The notes under the pieces are model-generated. The model had not been told where the DNA came from, did not search any database, and worked only from the letters and a program-made list of their open reading frames with translations. A stretch of DNA of 64,000 nt from the NCBI GenBank assembly GCA_036365145.1, contig JAEOAD010000603.1, forward strand, positions 1,860,001-1,924,000, written 5' to 3'. Every line of letters begins with the position of its first letter. The first letter of the stretch is position 1. The position numbers and the translations under genes are program-made. Origin of the DNA: Orientallactaga sibirica. Lineage: Eukaryota > Chordata > Mammalia > Rodentia > Dipodidae. Below, one piece after another: positions 11,477 through 22,905 of the stretch.

Positions 11477-11839
11477 GTAGCAGACAGCTACTCCTAGACC
11501 AGGCACAGTTATGGAGTAAGGAATACTTATTGAAGCTTACAGATCCAGGGGAAATTCCATAATGGCAGAAGAAGCTGGCCTCCTTTTAAAGGACCAAGGG
11601 TAGAGAGAGAGAGAAAGCCACAAGCCAAAAACCACACCACACAGCACACTTCAGGATCTCCAGGTGGAGCTAGGCACTTTGCATATGTTTAGATTGGAAT
11701 TTTAAATCCACCACCACCACACCTTAGGGCTGGATCCTAATTATCTGCCCAGTGACACTTCTCCAGCCAGGTAACTGGAAATTCAAGAGTTTTAATAAAC
11801 ACCTGAATCTATTGGGAAGCATTTATTCAAACTACCACA
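11477..11839 (-). repeat. MaLR 3' LTR
   Basis: Left copy of the LTR pair. On the minus strand it runs TG to CA. It contains a (GGT)n-like stretch ('ccaccaccaccac' on plus), AAAAGGAGG and an AATAAG-type signal near the 3' end. Confidence 0.75.
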
Positions 11840-13089
11840 TTCCTTCCCCTTCCCCCCCACAATAAATTCAAAAACATCTCACATTGTAAACTGTACTCAG
11901 TCCACTTTCAAAGGTCCCCACAGTCCTTACCAACTTAAGATAGTTCCAAAGTCCCAAGACTCATCTGAGATTTAAGATTGTCTCTTAGCTGTGAGTCCTG
12001 TAAAATCAAACAAGTTATGTGCTTTCAATATATAAAGGCACAGGGCAAACATTTTCAACTAGTATAAGGCATAGCAAGGGGAGACAAGAATAATGCAAAC
12101 TCAACAACCATCAAACAAACATCAAACTTTTGCAATCAAGTTCAAACATAACCAGTGACTGAGTCTCTGGATTTTCCAATTCTTCCCCTCCAGCTAAGTT
12201 GTGTAGCCAGGGGAAATTTCCATCCTTAGCTAATAGCCTCCATGGTAGCTCTTACACAGTCCTGGTATATATCCAAATTATCTTCTGGTCTCCATGCAAA
12301 CCACAGTCCATCTCCCAAAGGTTTTTTCAGCCTATCAGGGTCATCATGCCCTGCCTCATGCCATGTCTCAGCAGCGGCTCCTGGAACCATGTGCAATTCA
12401 TGGCCACTCCACACATTTTTCATGCTTCCAACACCAGTAACAGATTTGCAGAACACAGCCATATTATTCATTCAGGGATGAAATAAATCATGATTTTGAA
12501 GAGCAGGTTCCTTCTTTGGTCAACTCTTTTCAAAAGAGTTTGCATTTCTATCATAGTCTTTCCTTAGTCATCCTCTCCATTGTTTTAATGTAAAGCAGTT
12601 GGATCATCTTCCTTAAGGTTGCTAATGTGTTTCACAATAGCAGCTTCAGGGACCTAAAACCAGTCTCAGTGCCTGTAATTTTAATGTGCTTGAGGTTTTC
12701 CGACTTAAAATCTTAAATCTCTCAATTTGATATCCTTAACCAAGCCCATCAGTCCATTACAAATTTAACCTTGATCAAACTCTTTGGGCCTGGGCAGCAG
12801 GATGCAGCCATCCCTTATGCCAGTAGCCCAATTTCAACAAAGTCCTCTGCAGTCATTCCTTCTCCTTAGAAAGTTAGTAAGTCAAACCTCCAAGTTCATT
12901 AGCTAAACCTCCAAATACAACTCTCGCTAAACTTAGCATTCTCAAGCTCTCATCTGAATAGTGCATAATTCTTGGCTTACCACTCTAGAAGGCATCTTCA
13001 GTTGCAAGAACCAAGTCCATGCCCGTTCCTCAAAAACAAAAGTTCCAAAAGACCAAAATGTACATGGTCAGAATCATCTCAGCACTTTA

Positions 13090-13107
13090 TCCCACTCTTT
13101 GGTACCA
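13090..13107 (-). promoter_or_regulatory. Primer-binding site, tRNA-Leu type
   Basis: On the minus strand this reads TGGTACCAAAGAGTGGGA. That is close to the complement of a tRNA-Leu acceptor end (TGGTACCAGGAGTGGG), with one extra base in the centre. It sits 6 bases downstream of the 5' LTR. ERVL/MaLR elements are known to use tRNA-Leu. Confidence 0.6.
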
Positions 13108-13113
13108 ATTTCT

Positions 13114-13488
13114 TTAGCAGACAGCTTCAAGTTGCTGATATGAACCTCTGGATCACGCACAGTTATGGAAGATGGAATATTTATTGAAGCTTACAGATCT
13201 AGGACAAGTTCTATAATGGTTGAAGAAGCTGACCTCCTTTTAAAGGACCAAGGAGAGAGAGAGAAAGCCACAAGCCAAAAAATACACCACACAGCACACT
13301 TCAGGAACTCCAGGTGGAGGTAGGCACTTTGCATATCTTTAGATTGGAATTTTAAATCCACCACCACCACAACTTAGGGCTGGACCCTAGTGATCTGCCC
13401 AGTGACATCTACTCCAGCCAGGTGGCTAGAAATTCAAGAGTTTTAATAAGCTCCTGAATCTATTGGGAAGAATTTATTCAAATTATCA
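13114..13488 (-). repeat. MaLR 5' LTR
   Basis: Right copy of the LTR pair, similar to the 3' LTR across its length but with scattered substitutions and small indels. The terminal TG is altered to TT on the plus-strand side. The divergence between LTRs shows an old insertion. Confidence 0.7.
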
Positions 13489-13628
13489 AAATAAACTTTT
13501 CCTACTTTAGGTTGTTTCTGACACAGACATAAAATTAGCTAATATAATAATCTACTTTTCCCATATCTGACTATATTTTCCTAATAATATATCTTGATAT
13601 TCCATGCCTTAATTTACATAGAGCTGTA

Positions 13629-13639
13629 CATACATACAT

Positions 13640-13674
<35 letters not shown>
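13629..13674 (+). repeat. (CATA)n(CA)n microsatellite
   Basis: A compound tract of seven CATA units followed by nine CA units. Confidence 0.9.
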
Positions 13675-13868
13675 AGGTTTCAATAGCTAATAGTCCCTTA
13701 TTTTAAAATAATGAGGAAATTGTTGTTATTTAATTCAAGAGCTTTGATGGAGAATTCTCATTCTATAACTTTTATCCAAGAGATTATAACAGGCAAATAT
13801 CCCCTCAATAGCACTGACAACTAACTTCAGAGAAAATATTTGGTTGTTATGTTTATCTCATAATTCTT

Positions 13869-14089
13869 TTTTTATATTTTTTTATTTTTACTTATTTATT
13901 TGAGAGAGGGAAAGAGGCAGAGTGAGATAGAGAGAGAATGGGCATGCCAGGGCTTCCAGCCACTGCAAACGAACTCCAGATGCATGTGCCCCCTTGTGCA
14001 TCTGGCTTACATGGGTCCTGGGGAATCAAACTGAGGTCCTTTGGTTTTTCAGGCAAATGCCTTAACCGCTAAGCCAACTCTCCAGCCCA
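13869..14089 (-). mobile_element. DIP SINE, short form, with 14-bp duplication
   Basis: Antisense DIP: T-rich tail, GA-rich tract, 'aacgaactccagatgcatgt', end 'aagccaactctccagccc'. The perfect 14-mer atctcataattctt flanks it at 13855-13868 and 14090-14103. This marks L1-mediated insertion and a fairly recent date. Confidence 0.92.
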
Positions 14090-14103
14090 ATCTCATAATT
14101 CTT

Positions 14104-15351
14104 GTAGTTCCATAATCCAACCTAGGGAGACATATAACATTTAATGATGTCTGTGTTATTGATAATGATAATAATAGTATGAAAAGCAACTTTATCAAAA
14201 TCATTATAAAGTATTTATTGAAACCAGAAAAGTAGGATCAGCATTCACATTATATTTATATTTTTTTTATTTTCTGCACCAAACACTTTGTGTTCACATA
14301 AATTATCTCTAAGCACTTTAGACAATCTGACATTGCAGACTTTGAGTTTTAAATTGAGAAATAGGATACAGAATTGTTATGAGTCCTATATAAACACACA
14401 GCTACATTGAACAGGTTAAATACACATTCAGATTGCTCTGGCTTCCCATATTTCTCATCATTACATTATGATTCCTTTCTGTCCTTTTAGTTACATTATT
14501 TTCAGTTAATTTACCCTTTATGTGAATTTTTATCATTTCCTAAATCGAGAGAAAACTCCATTGATTCAATACAAGACTGCCTTTTATTCCATATGCAACT
14601 ATTTGGTAAGAAATATAATTCAAAAAAAATTTAAAAATTAAACACATTTAGAATTCTAACTTAGTTGAAATTATACATTAAAAACTGAAAGACCCATCTC
14701 CGGTCACCAAGATCATGTAAAGTTGAACCTTGAGTCAAGCTTGTTTGCTTACCAAATTTGGTATATGTTAAGTGGCATGCAGCCCCCATAAATACAGGGA
14801 GTACAAAAGGTTGTCCCCACATCAGAGTTTGGGTAACACTTCATTTCACCAAACACAAATATAATATAACTTCCCTTTCTGTATTTATGGGGCAGGTGTT
14901 GACCATATAATAATAACTTTACAAAAGTAATTTCAACTGGCAAAATATACCCCATGAACAATGTTGGTAAATACAGTAGGCTCATGAGGAAAATGCACTG
15001 TTTATTTCTGTTTCCAAACAGGAGGAAGGGTTACAGCACATGGCAATTACATTGAGGCTTTTTGCTTCACAAAAGGTAGCTTCCAATTTCATGACCACAG
15101 TTCTGGAGAGTGCAATCAGCTTTGGTCACAGTCTGTAGGCCATCCTCCAAACTCTCCCTGCCAATCAGAACAGAACATTCTGCTGTGGAAGGCGAAAGTT
15201 AAATATTTCAGGCTTCAGTTTGGAGAGAAAAAATAAACTAGCACTATGACTGAGATCAGTATTAAAAATGGTGTTCTTTAGACAGATGTGGTAGCACTAA
15301 CCTGTCAGCAAGGCCCTTTAGCTAGGAGAAAACAAAAATAATAATCCTTTC
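14104..15351. other. No recognisable feature
   Basis: A+T-rich. The minus-strand frame 14749-14985 has no recognised motif. No repeat was assigned. Confidence 0.35.
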
Positions 15352-15368
15352 CCAAGTGAAATATTTTT

Positions 15369-15599
15369 TAAATTATTTGAGAGAGACAGAGAGGAAGAGG
15401 CAGAGAGAGAGAATGGGTGGGCCAGCAGCCTGTCACATGCTGTGAACTAATTCCAGACATGTGTGCTCCCTGTGGGCAAGCACTGCATTACACACTTGAG
15501 GCACTTTACATCTGGCTAAAGTGGGACCTGTAGATCAAATGGGCAGTCTTAGGCTTGGCAGGCAGACACCTTAACCAATAAGCCATCTCTTCAACCCCC
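15369..15599 (-). mobile_element. DIP SINE, long form, with 17-bp duplication
   Basis: Antisense copy with the extra central segment ('gggcaagcactgcattacac' region) seen in the long DIP form. A perfect 17-base duplication, ccaagtgaaatattttt, lies at 15352-15368 and 15600-15616. The body is more diverged than the duplication suggests. Confidence 0.9.
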
Positions 15600-15616
15600 C
15601 CAAGTGAAATATTTTT

Positions 15617-16927
15617 AACTTAATTGAATTGACTGAGGCCCATTTTTATACTTAGTCATTCAAGTCCAAAAAAATAAATATTTATTGCTTTCATATGTTG
15701 ATGTTGTTAGCCTAGTATTCCAGAGACTATAAAATATAATACTGTTTTATATTTTAAATATTTTTCTATAAATTCAAATTCATGAGTTAAAATTAAGGAA
15801 ACTGAATGGGAGACATTCAGATGCTGTGATGATAACTTTGTGTGTTCTTTCTTATTTCCTTGGACTCTTTTGAAATTGGCTATATGGAAAACCTGACAGT
15901 ATTTGCAAATAAACTTTTCTCCATCTTTATTTATGTGCCACTGAGTGTGTTATTTATATGTAATGTCTGATTGAACACTAATCAATAGTCATTGTTCTGT
16001 GTGTAATGTCAATACCTGTGATACAACTGATGTTATCAAGGCCTATGTAGAGATTTTTGAATTGCAGAGGAAAAAAATAATTCTGACATGATCAAGTGAT
16101 GAATTCTTGACAAAAATTGCAAAGTCAAAGCAAATGGTCATTTAAATACTTCCAAAATCACTTTGATCCATGTAGGAAAGGTCTACTTAATATCTTTATT
16201 TTCAAATTTAGATAAAAGCCACCACAACTCATCGAACTAGTATAAGTTGGTGCTTTGCAATATTTTATGCTGATTTGAATGCATGTATTCTATTTAGTAG
16301 GATTTATGTATTTATTCAATGCTATGAATTTCAAATATCAGCCAAATAAAAAGTTAACAACATTAAAGTTTTAAATTATGATTTTTAATTATTTTGCATT
16401 TATTTTTATTTTTAATTTATTTAACTTTTGATATTAACCATGCATATATTTTATACTTTCACATTTCTTTATAGAATGAAGGTAATTCAATGAAAACATT
16501 AAAACTGACTTTAATCACCAAGACTAAAGAAGAAAAACCCATCTCTTTAATGAGCAATGGTCACTAGCCATCCCAAAGGAGGGGCTATAAAAGATAGGAC
16601 TATTTTTTTTCTATTTGGTAATAGGTTTGTTATGATTTTGGTAACAGCTGTGAGTAGGTGTTTAAAAGCATATTTGCCATTTCCTTTGTTGTCAGAAGCC
16701 TTTTTGATTTTTCTCTTGACTATTAATATGAAGAGCAACATTGCTAGCACAAATATTTCATGTTACCTGAAAAAAAACGCATTCATTGTGTTTTGCATTT
16801 TCTAGAAAATTAGTGTAAATGAAAGAATAAAACTATAAGTTGAAGTTTTAGGATCTACTTTGTTAGATGCATTTAGACTAAGCATAGTCTGCACTTGGAG
16901 GGACAGCATTGATAGAAAATACTAATA
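15617..16927. other. No recognisable feature
   Basis: A+T-rich DNA with no assigned repeat. Overlapping short frames on both strands at 16547-16805 show no motif. It ends at the L1 boundary near 16928. Confidence 0.35.
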
Positions 16928-18543
16928 ATGCTGAGGATGATGAACTTACACAAGAACAGAAAGACAAAGACCACAAGTTCTCCCTCATCTCTGGTTCCTA
17001 ACCTAAACTACATTGAGTTGCAGGCATACCTGACAGGCAACTCAGGGTCAGATAATAGAGATGGAAGTTTTCAGGGAAGGGGAAAGGGAGGGAGGGGAGA
17101 GATACACACAAAATTAAATCCCAAATGATTTCATTCCATAGAAAACTTTCCCCTCATAGCAGACTAAAAGATACAACTCTCAACAGAAGTATGCCAGGAT
17201 TGTCTGGTAAGAAGGGCCCTGGGGAGGGTGGGATGAAGCCTGACCCTAAAACATTAGGCTCTGACTTGTAAATCCCAGTAACAGAAATCAGTTACCACCT
17301 ACATTTAGCTGTTGAACAGAGACCTTCAAGGTCCCCAAAACAAGATAGGTTTCTGTTAAAGCATTGAACTAAAAGACCCTATTGTTGACAACACCACATG
17401 ATGCAGATACAGAACATGAAGAGATCTGCCTGGAATTTGGAAGGAAGCCAGTTCCCAAATGGTCTGCATTTATAGTGCTAGAATGTGCTGTATGAGCTAC
17501 TGGGGGAAAATGGCCAACAATCTTATGTGCAAGCAGTGGATATTGCTATACAAAAGCAACCATCCTGACAAGATGGACAGGCCTGTGCACTAGTAACACC
17601 CAGCCTATGTGAGTAACCAATGGCCCTCTTATTGGCTAAGAAATCCACTCAGAAGAAAAGAACCCATAGCTGAATTGGGAACCAAGACAGAATCCAATGG
17701 AGACCAAGATTATGGACTCCAATGAGAAGCTCCAACTAGTCTTTGGCCAAAAGAGAGGATACACCCATCAAAATCTCTCTTAATTAACAATGCTTATCCC
17801 ATTCAACCTATGCTTATCCCATTGAATGTATGCTGACCTCATTCTCCACTGTATAATCTGTTCTTCTTTTTCAGATGATAGCTTGACCAGAGAGATAAAC
17901 CAGCCAACACACATCATCCAGGGCCCAGGTGACACCACAGAGGAATTGGCAAGATCAGCAAGGGTGCTGCTTCTGTGGCCAGCCTGTCAACCAGTACCAG
18001 GGACATGGAGACAGACACCAGAGGATACTCAAAATGCACGCAAGCAGAAATGCAGAACCTGCTGAAAGCACAGCATTAAAACAGACTTAAAACACAGACA
18101 TGACAGCTCAGAGAATTGTTCAAAAGAGGGAATGTATAGATTTTAAGAGCCACAGCTGGCCATGGTGGTGCATGCCTTTAATCCAGCACTCAGGAGGCAG
18201 AGATAGAGGATCACCAGGAGTTCAAGGCCACACTGATACTATATAGTGAATTCCAGGTCAGCCTGGGCTAGAACAAGACCCTACATTGAAAAACTAAAAT
18301 AAGTAAACGAATAAATAAAAAGATTGGGAGAGTCACAGTGTGGAAATGAATGGCCAGAGGCACTGCCCACCCCCCCTTACAATGATTGACTGATACTCTC
18401 ATATCTCATAATGCACAATCCCAGGGGGAATATTGCAATCTCACTGACGAGGGGGAGGGAGGGGGGAAATGATGGTACTAACACATGATGTTTACATACA
18501 AAGTTTCTACTAAATAGAAACATTAAAATTAAAAAGTTAAAAA
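16928..18543 (+). mobile_element. L1 3' end, plus strand
   Basis: Colinear, on the opposite strand, with the L1 copies at 365-2517 and 24035-25490. Shared phrases include 'acaagaacagaaagacaaag', 'acaggcaactcagg', 'atggccaacaatcttatg', 'ttggctaagaaatccactc', 'tttggccaaaagagagg' and the G-rich 3' end at 18420-18470. It begins near the end of ORF2, so it is strongly 5'-truncated. A B1 splits the 3' UTR at 18149-18306. A short tandem repeat (acctatgcttatcccatt-like) lies at about 17790-17825. Confidence 0.8.
18149..18306 (+). mobile_element. B1-like SINE inserted in L1
   Basis: Good match to the window's B1 type: 'tgcatgcctttaatccagca', 'gtgaattccaggtcagcc' and 'gacccta', with an A-rich tail. 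Flanks agattttaagagccacag on the left and agattgggagagtcacag on the right agree at 14 of 18 bases, an aged target-site duplication. It is younger than the L1. Confidence 0.85.
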
Positions 18544-18965
18544 ATGAACGTCTCATGAAAATACAGTCATGCTGTGTGGTTGCGGTGGTAGACAGTCTTT
18601 GCCTTCCCTTTCCTTCCTCCTCTGTGTTCCGATTTTGCCTTTTCTCTTCAGTTACAATTTGAAGCAGTCTCATCAGTCTTATAATGGCACAGGTTCAGAA
18701 AGTCCTTTAGATTTGTAATGTTGCAGTAGGATTCATGGCACTGGCATAATACAGTGAAGAATACAGGTCATATCTGAAATTATCCAGGGATATCTGAAAA
18801 TGTATATAATATCGTTTGAGTTCCATTTTTATTTTGATTCCTTGCAGTTCTATGGCTATGGCTTCCTCCTTAGCTATGCCAGTTGTCAGATGATTGTAAA
18901 CTCAGGCTTGGCTTCCATTGTTCCATTGATAGGCTGATAGTAAAAGATAACAAAATTTAAAGTAG

Positions 18966-19002
<37 letters not shown>

Positions 19003-19925
19003 GATAGTGAGCATTTTAACACGTTCTGGTCATTCTTTGGTTTGTCAATAATGACAAAAATTAACTTCCAAATCTGTTAGGCACCTTGAGGACAACCACT
19101 ATAATTCTCTCTGCCTGCCGGTCTTTCATTATCAGCCCTCCTGATTTCTGGCAGTCACTGGTCTGTGGAAGGTCTAGATGATTTATCACAGTTCACCCAT
19201 GTTCTGTTGTCAGGTTTTCAGTTGGTCCGTATTCAAGAACTAAGGAACACAGTTCTTGGTTATGCAGAGTCAGCTGAACAAAATTCTCATACATAACCTT
19301 TAATTTCTAATCTAACCCATGGCATTTCTTGAGGAAGAAGATATAATTTCCCTAGGCACACTTTGTTTACAGGTAGAATAACTGATTCAAGTAGTTTCCT
19401 CCCTATCATGCACTGCTTGCTGCAAGCTTGTCATAAACATTCATTTAGCAGTTTATCTGAACTGTCAGAGCACTCAATGAGATCCTGTTCAGCGTAATGA
19501 TTGGTCTGCCCTTCTCGCATAAGGAAGGAATGTTTCGAGTTCAGACAGGGGGAAACAACTCACATAAGATTACTATAGTAAAATTTTCCAGTAGTGTTTA
19601 TTCTGAGCAGACAGTGGAAGGTACTGAAAAAATGAGCCTGACTAGACTGCCACACCACAGCAGTGGGCGGGGTGAGTTGTTTTTAGAGTAGTAGGAGCGT
19701 GGAAACAGATGACTCTTTCTTTTCCGAGTGAGCTCCCTTGCAGTGACATGAAAGAAGTCTGCGGGATGGTGACTAACACAAGTGGGGAAAGTGGAAAGGT
19801 CTGAGAAACTAAAATAGAGTTGGTGTTTATGACATTTCCTTAATTGTTACTTTTTGACTTACCTCCCATTCTCTTTTCCACCACTCATCGTTGAATGATC
19901 TTCATCTTTGAAACATTTATGATGG
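18544..19925. other. Unassigned stretch with a few CpGs
   Basis: No repeat was recognised except (TG)n at 18967-19001. The part around 19490-19770 is less A+T-rich and holds several CpGs and one GC box (gggcgggg at about 19667-19674). A minus-strand 98-codon frame at 18377-18673 overlaps the L1 end and is not credible. Confidence 0.35.
18967..19001 (+). repeat. (TG)n microsatellite
   Basis: About seventeen TG units. Confidence 0.95.
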
Positions 19926-19933
19926 AAATAATT

Positions 19934-20092
19934 TGGGGGGGGGGCGAGGTACCGTCTCATTCTTTGTAGCCCCCAGGCTGACCTGGAATTCACTGTTTAG
20001 TCTCTGTGTGGCCTCAAACTCATGGTGATCCTCTTACCTCTGTCACCCAAGTGTTGGGACTAAAGGCATGTGCCACCAAGCCTGGCCATTAT
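19934..20092 (-). mobile_element. B1-like SINE
   Basis: Antisense B1: 'ggctgacctggaattcactg', 'ctcaaactcatggtgatcct', 'ggcatgtgccaccaagcct'. A G-rich stretch (19935-19943) replaces the usual T-rich tail. No clear target-site duplication. Confidence 0.8.
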
Positions 20093-20094
20093 TT

Positions 20095-20780
20095 TATATG
20101 CAATATATACAATGATGGGGCATTGTGTTTTAACGTCCTTAATTAGATATACTTTTTAAGTTAGAATGAATTATTTACTGTGTAAATGGTTAGAAATATT
20201 AAAGTAAGAGGCTATTAGCAGGCAAACCTACTATGTACATGAAATGTAAGCAAGGAGCATATATAGTTTTCAAGCATTTTAGAAAATTCAGACGTTTTAA
20301 TTGGAAGAGATGCTTTTGTGAAGGACTTCTACAATCTACCCAGATATTTGTTTAAATAGCAAGTAAAATAATTGATCAAGGAATCTGACAACTCAGTCAA
20401 ACCTTAGGCTGTATTTCTTTCTTAAATTTCCTTTTACCTTCCTTCCTGGACTGTCCTGGCACATTAGATTTATTTAATTTTCCTCACCCATTTTTTTTTT
20501 TTAATCTACAAAACATGCATTTTGTTAAGCTGTATATTTTGGGTGTTTTTTAAAACCTTTTTCTCAACTAATAATTCTATAGAGTTTTTGTGAAAATGGA
20601 ATTTTTCCACAAGCTGTACTGCTCAATATGGTATCTTCTCATCTTTTTACTGAGCAAACATTTGATATGTGGCTAAAAGACTATTAAAGAAAATGAATGA
20701 AACTTCTCTCTCTCTATGCAGGCAGCTGTGAATATTTTCTCCTCATCCTTTCTTATACCTTTTACTTTCCTTTTTATTCT
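20095..20780. other. No recognisable feature
   Basis: A+T-rich, without an open frame or repeat that I can assign. Confidence 0.35.
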
Positions 20781-20845
20781 CTACCTCCCAAGTGCCAGGA
20801 TTAAAGGCACTTTTCATTCACTTTTTGAACTATTTTCTTTCTTTT

Positions 20846-20896
<51 letters not shown>

Positions 20897-21175
20897 TGTT
20901 TGTAATTATGGACATGTGTCTGTCTTTGTAGCACCCCATACACTGAATGTCAGGTGTCCCTCTCTGTGATTTTTCCTGTCCATTCTTGCAGACACTGGAG
21001 CATCTTTGACAAGCCTAGGTCATTGGCAAGAGTTAGAGGTGCACATGGCCATGGCCATGCCCACCTATTTATGTGGAATCTGCAGATTTGAACATTGGTG
21101 GTTTTAGGCTTCCTCAGTCTCTCATACTTACACAGAGAGCCACTGACACACTGAGCCATCTTTATGGCCAAACCT
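20781..21175 (-). mobile_element. Antisense ID-B1 composite (B4-like) SINE, degraded
   Basis: Begins with a B1 scrap ('caagtgccaggattaaaggc'), then (GT)n and 'aggtgcacatggccatggcc', and ends in an antisense tRNA-like part ('cactgagccatctttatggcc'). The order fits B4-type composites. Diverged; ends approximate. Confidence 0.45.
20849..20891 (+). repeat. (GT)n microsatellite
   Basis: About twenty-one GT units. Confidence 0.95.
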
Positions 21176-21179
21176 ATTT

Positions 21180-22030
21180 TTATTTTATTCAAATTATCTA
21201 CCTTGGAAACCTTAATACTCCAAGATTTATCTAGTACTTGTTGCTTTCCTATGTTTCCAGGAAACCATACAGCCATAGATTTATTCAGCATGTATTTATT
21301 AAAAATTTAGTGGGTCTTAACACTGTGAGCACCTCATCTAAAGCAAAAGTCTACTTTGTAATAGGGATCATAAATGTGATGACCACATTGGGAATTGTGC
21401 ACTTACCTGCTACAAGGCTACGCTACAAAACCCATTTAATTTAGCCTGTTCATAAATAAGAACATGTTAAGAATGCTAAGTCATTGAATTTTTTCTAGGA
21501 CTATCAAACACAGTTCCAGGTGATATCATAGAATTCCCTTCTGGGAAAAATAATGTCTAAATAAGCAAAGCAACAGCAATAGTATAAAATAAAACCAATA
21601 ATCTGATATCGGCTATTATGTCACTATTAGAATAATATTAGGGTGTCCTTTCCTTTAGACTTTGTATGGAAGGACAAGAGGACCTAGTTACAGAGCTTTG
21701 TTTTCTAAAGTGAGAGGACAAAAAGAAAAACTCTACTGTTGTCCATCTGGGTGTGATGCTACCCAGTTGTTCCAGCCTGGCTCCTTAGTCAGGGAGTTTT
21801 AGTGCACTTATAAAGAGTCGTAATCTTATTGGAAAAAAACATACAAGTTGACAAAGGGAAAAATGAAGGGAGCAGAAACCACTTGACCAGCCTTTCTGTT
21901 TTGAAAAATACATATTTTCTTTTGAAAATTGCAAAAAAAAAATAAAAAAACAAACCTCAGTGACTAGGTCTAAACCTTGTTGTAGATTCATCTGAAGTTT
22001 ATACCTTCTAGCATTGCATTATTTCTCTCT
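21180..22030. other. No recognisable feature
   Basis: Unassigned A+T-rich sequence. The 113-codon minus-strand frame at 20950-21291 overlaps the composite SINE on its left and is judged a by-product. Confidence 0.35.
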
Positions 22031-22074
22031 ACATACATGTTGGAAAGGAAACGTGCATGAATTTTAATTTGATT

Positions 22075-22395
22075 TTTTGATTTTTTGATTTACACATGTG
22101 TATGTATATGGGTACACACATGCCATAGCATGCATGTGGAGTTAGAGGACAAACTTGGGGTGCTTCTTTCCATCCACCTTCTTTGAAATAAGGTCTCGTT
22201 TGTTATTACCACTGCTGCTTATAATCTTCTGGGTTTCCCTGGCTCCACCTCCTATTGCTGTGGACTTGTTGGGATTACAGATACATGCACTACTTTGCGT
22301 TCAGCTTTATAGGAGATCCAGGGAGGATGATTAAACTTGAGTCAGCAGGCTTGCAAGCAAGCACCTTTATCCACAGATCCATTATCCTAGCCTCA
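22075..22395 (-). mobile_element. Antisense ID-B1 composite (B4-like) SINE
   Basis: Right-to-left order on plus: TG-rich lead, 'gtggagttagaggacaaact', 'gtgctt...ccttctttgaaataaggtc', 'ttgggattacagatacatgc', then 'gcaagcaagcacctttatcc'. It ends before 'gatccattatcctagcc', the antisense tRNA-like head. This matches the general plan of B4-type SINEs. Confidence 0.6.
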
Positions 22396-22553
22396 GAAAG
22401 ATTCTCCATCAACATGGCACCTGTTCTATAGTAACTCAGTATTTTTTTCCTGATCAACACAGGTGATGTCTAAGCTGAAGTCTTTTCTGAGTTTGGCCAC
22501 CCTGTTTTGTCTCCAGGAGTGACCAGTGGAACTGCTTTCTGTATGTTGGTGAC

Positions 22554-22900
22554 TGTTGCAGTCAGATTCGCATTGCTGGTAGAAATCATCCAACCAAGAG
22601 TGGCTTGTGAAAAAAAGAGGTTTATTTTGGCTTATAGGCTTGAGGGGAAGCTCCATAATGCAGGGGAGGACGATGGCCTGAGAAGAGGGTGGACATCACC
22701 CCATGGCCAACATCAGGTGGACAACAGGAACAGGAGAGTGTGCCAAACACTGGCAAGGGGAAACTGGCTATAAGACCCATAAGCCCGCTCCCAACAATAA
22801 GCTGCCTCCAAGAGGTGTTAATTCCAAAATCTCCATCAGCTGGGAACATAGCATTCAGAACACCTAAGTTTATTGGGGAAACTTGAATCAAACTACCACA
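22554..22900 (-). mobile_element. Solo MaLR LTR
   Basis: A 347-base LTR running, on the minus strand, from TGTGGTAGTTTGATTC to a GACTGCAACA end, with a CCAAAATAAACC poly(A)-signal module. Five-base flanks gtgac (22549-22553) and gagac (22901-22905) differ at one position, as expected for an aged ERVL-type target-site duplication. It closely resembles the LTRs at 61418-61758 and 62654-63005. No internal sequence remains, so it arose by LTR-LTR recombination. Confidence 0.75.
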
Positions 22901-22905
22901 GAGAC

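Larger units (their letters stand above)
11477..13488 (-). mobile_element. MaLR (ORR1-type) provirus, non-coding
   Basis: Two direct repeats of about 365 bp (11477-11839 and 13114-13488), roughly 90% alike by eye, enclose 1274 bp without coding potential. On the minus strand the LTR starts TGTGGTAGTTTGAAT and ends CTGTCTGCTACA. A pyrimidine tract at 11840-11859 is the polypurine tract beside the 3' LTR. A site at 13107-13090 resembles a tRNA-Leu primer-binding site. Size, lack of gag/pol and primer type fit MaLR elements, which depend on ERVL proteins. A 23-base direct repeat flanks the whole unit. Confidence 0.75.
11355..13560 (+). mobile_element. Older LTR-like module split by a MaLR
   Basis: The left part (11355-11476) has 'gttttgaatgtaaaatattc' and ends 'gagtcaaaataaactttt'. 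The right part (13486-13560) resumes with the same module and continues 'aggttgtttctgacacag'. The joined outline resembles the 3' half of a rodent MaLR LTR or URR1-type repeat with its AATAAA. The MaLR at 11477-13488 lies inside it. The family is uncertain. Confidence 0.4.

Noticed and set aside
12199..12486. Overlapping frames of 79-95 codons on both strands
   Set aside because: They fall in the non-coding internal region of the MaLR and show no gag or pol motif.
18377..18673. 98-codon minus-strand frame
   Set aside because: Half of it is L1 3' end; the remainder shows no motif.
20849..20891. (GT)n as a Z-DNA or regulatory element
   Set aside because: It is the usual simple tract of a composite SINE and carries no further signal.
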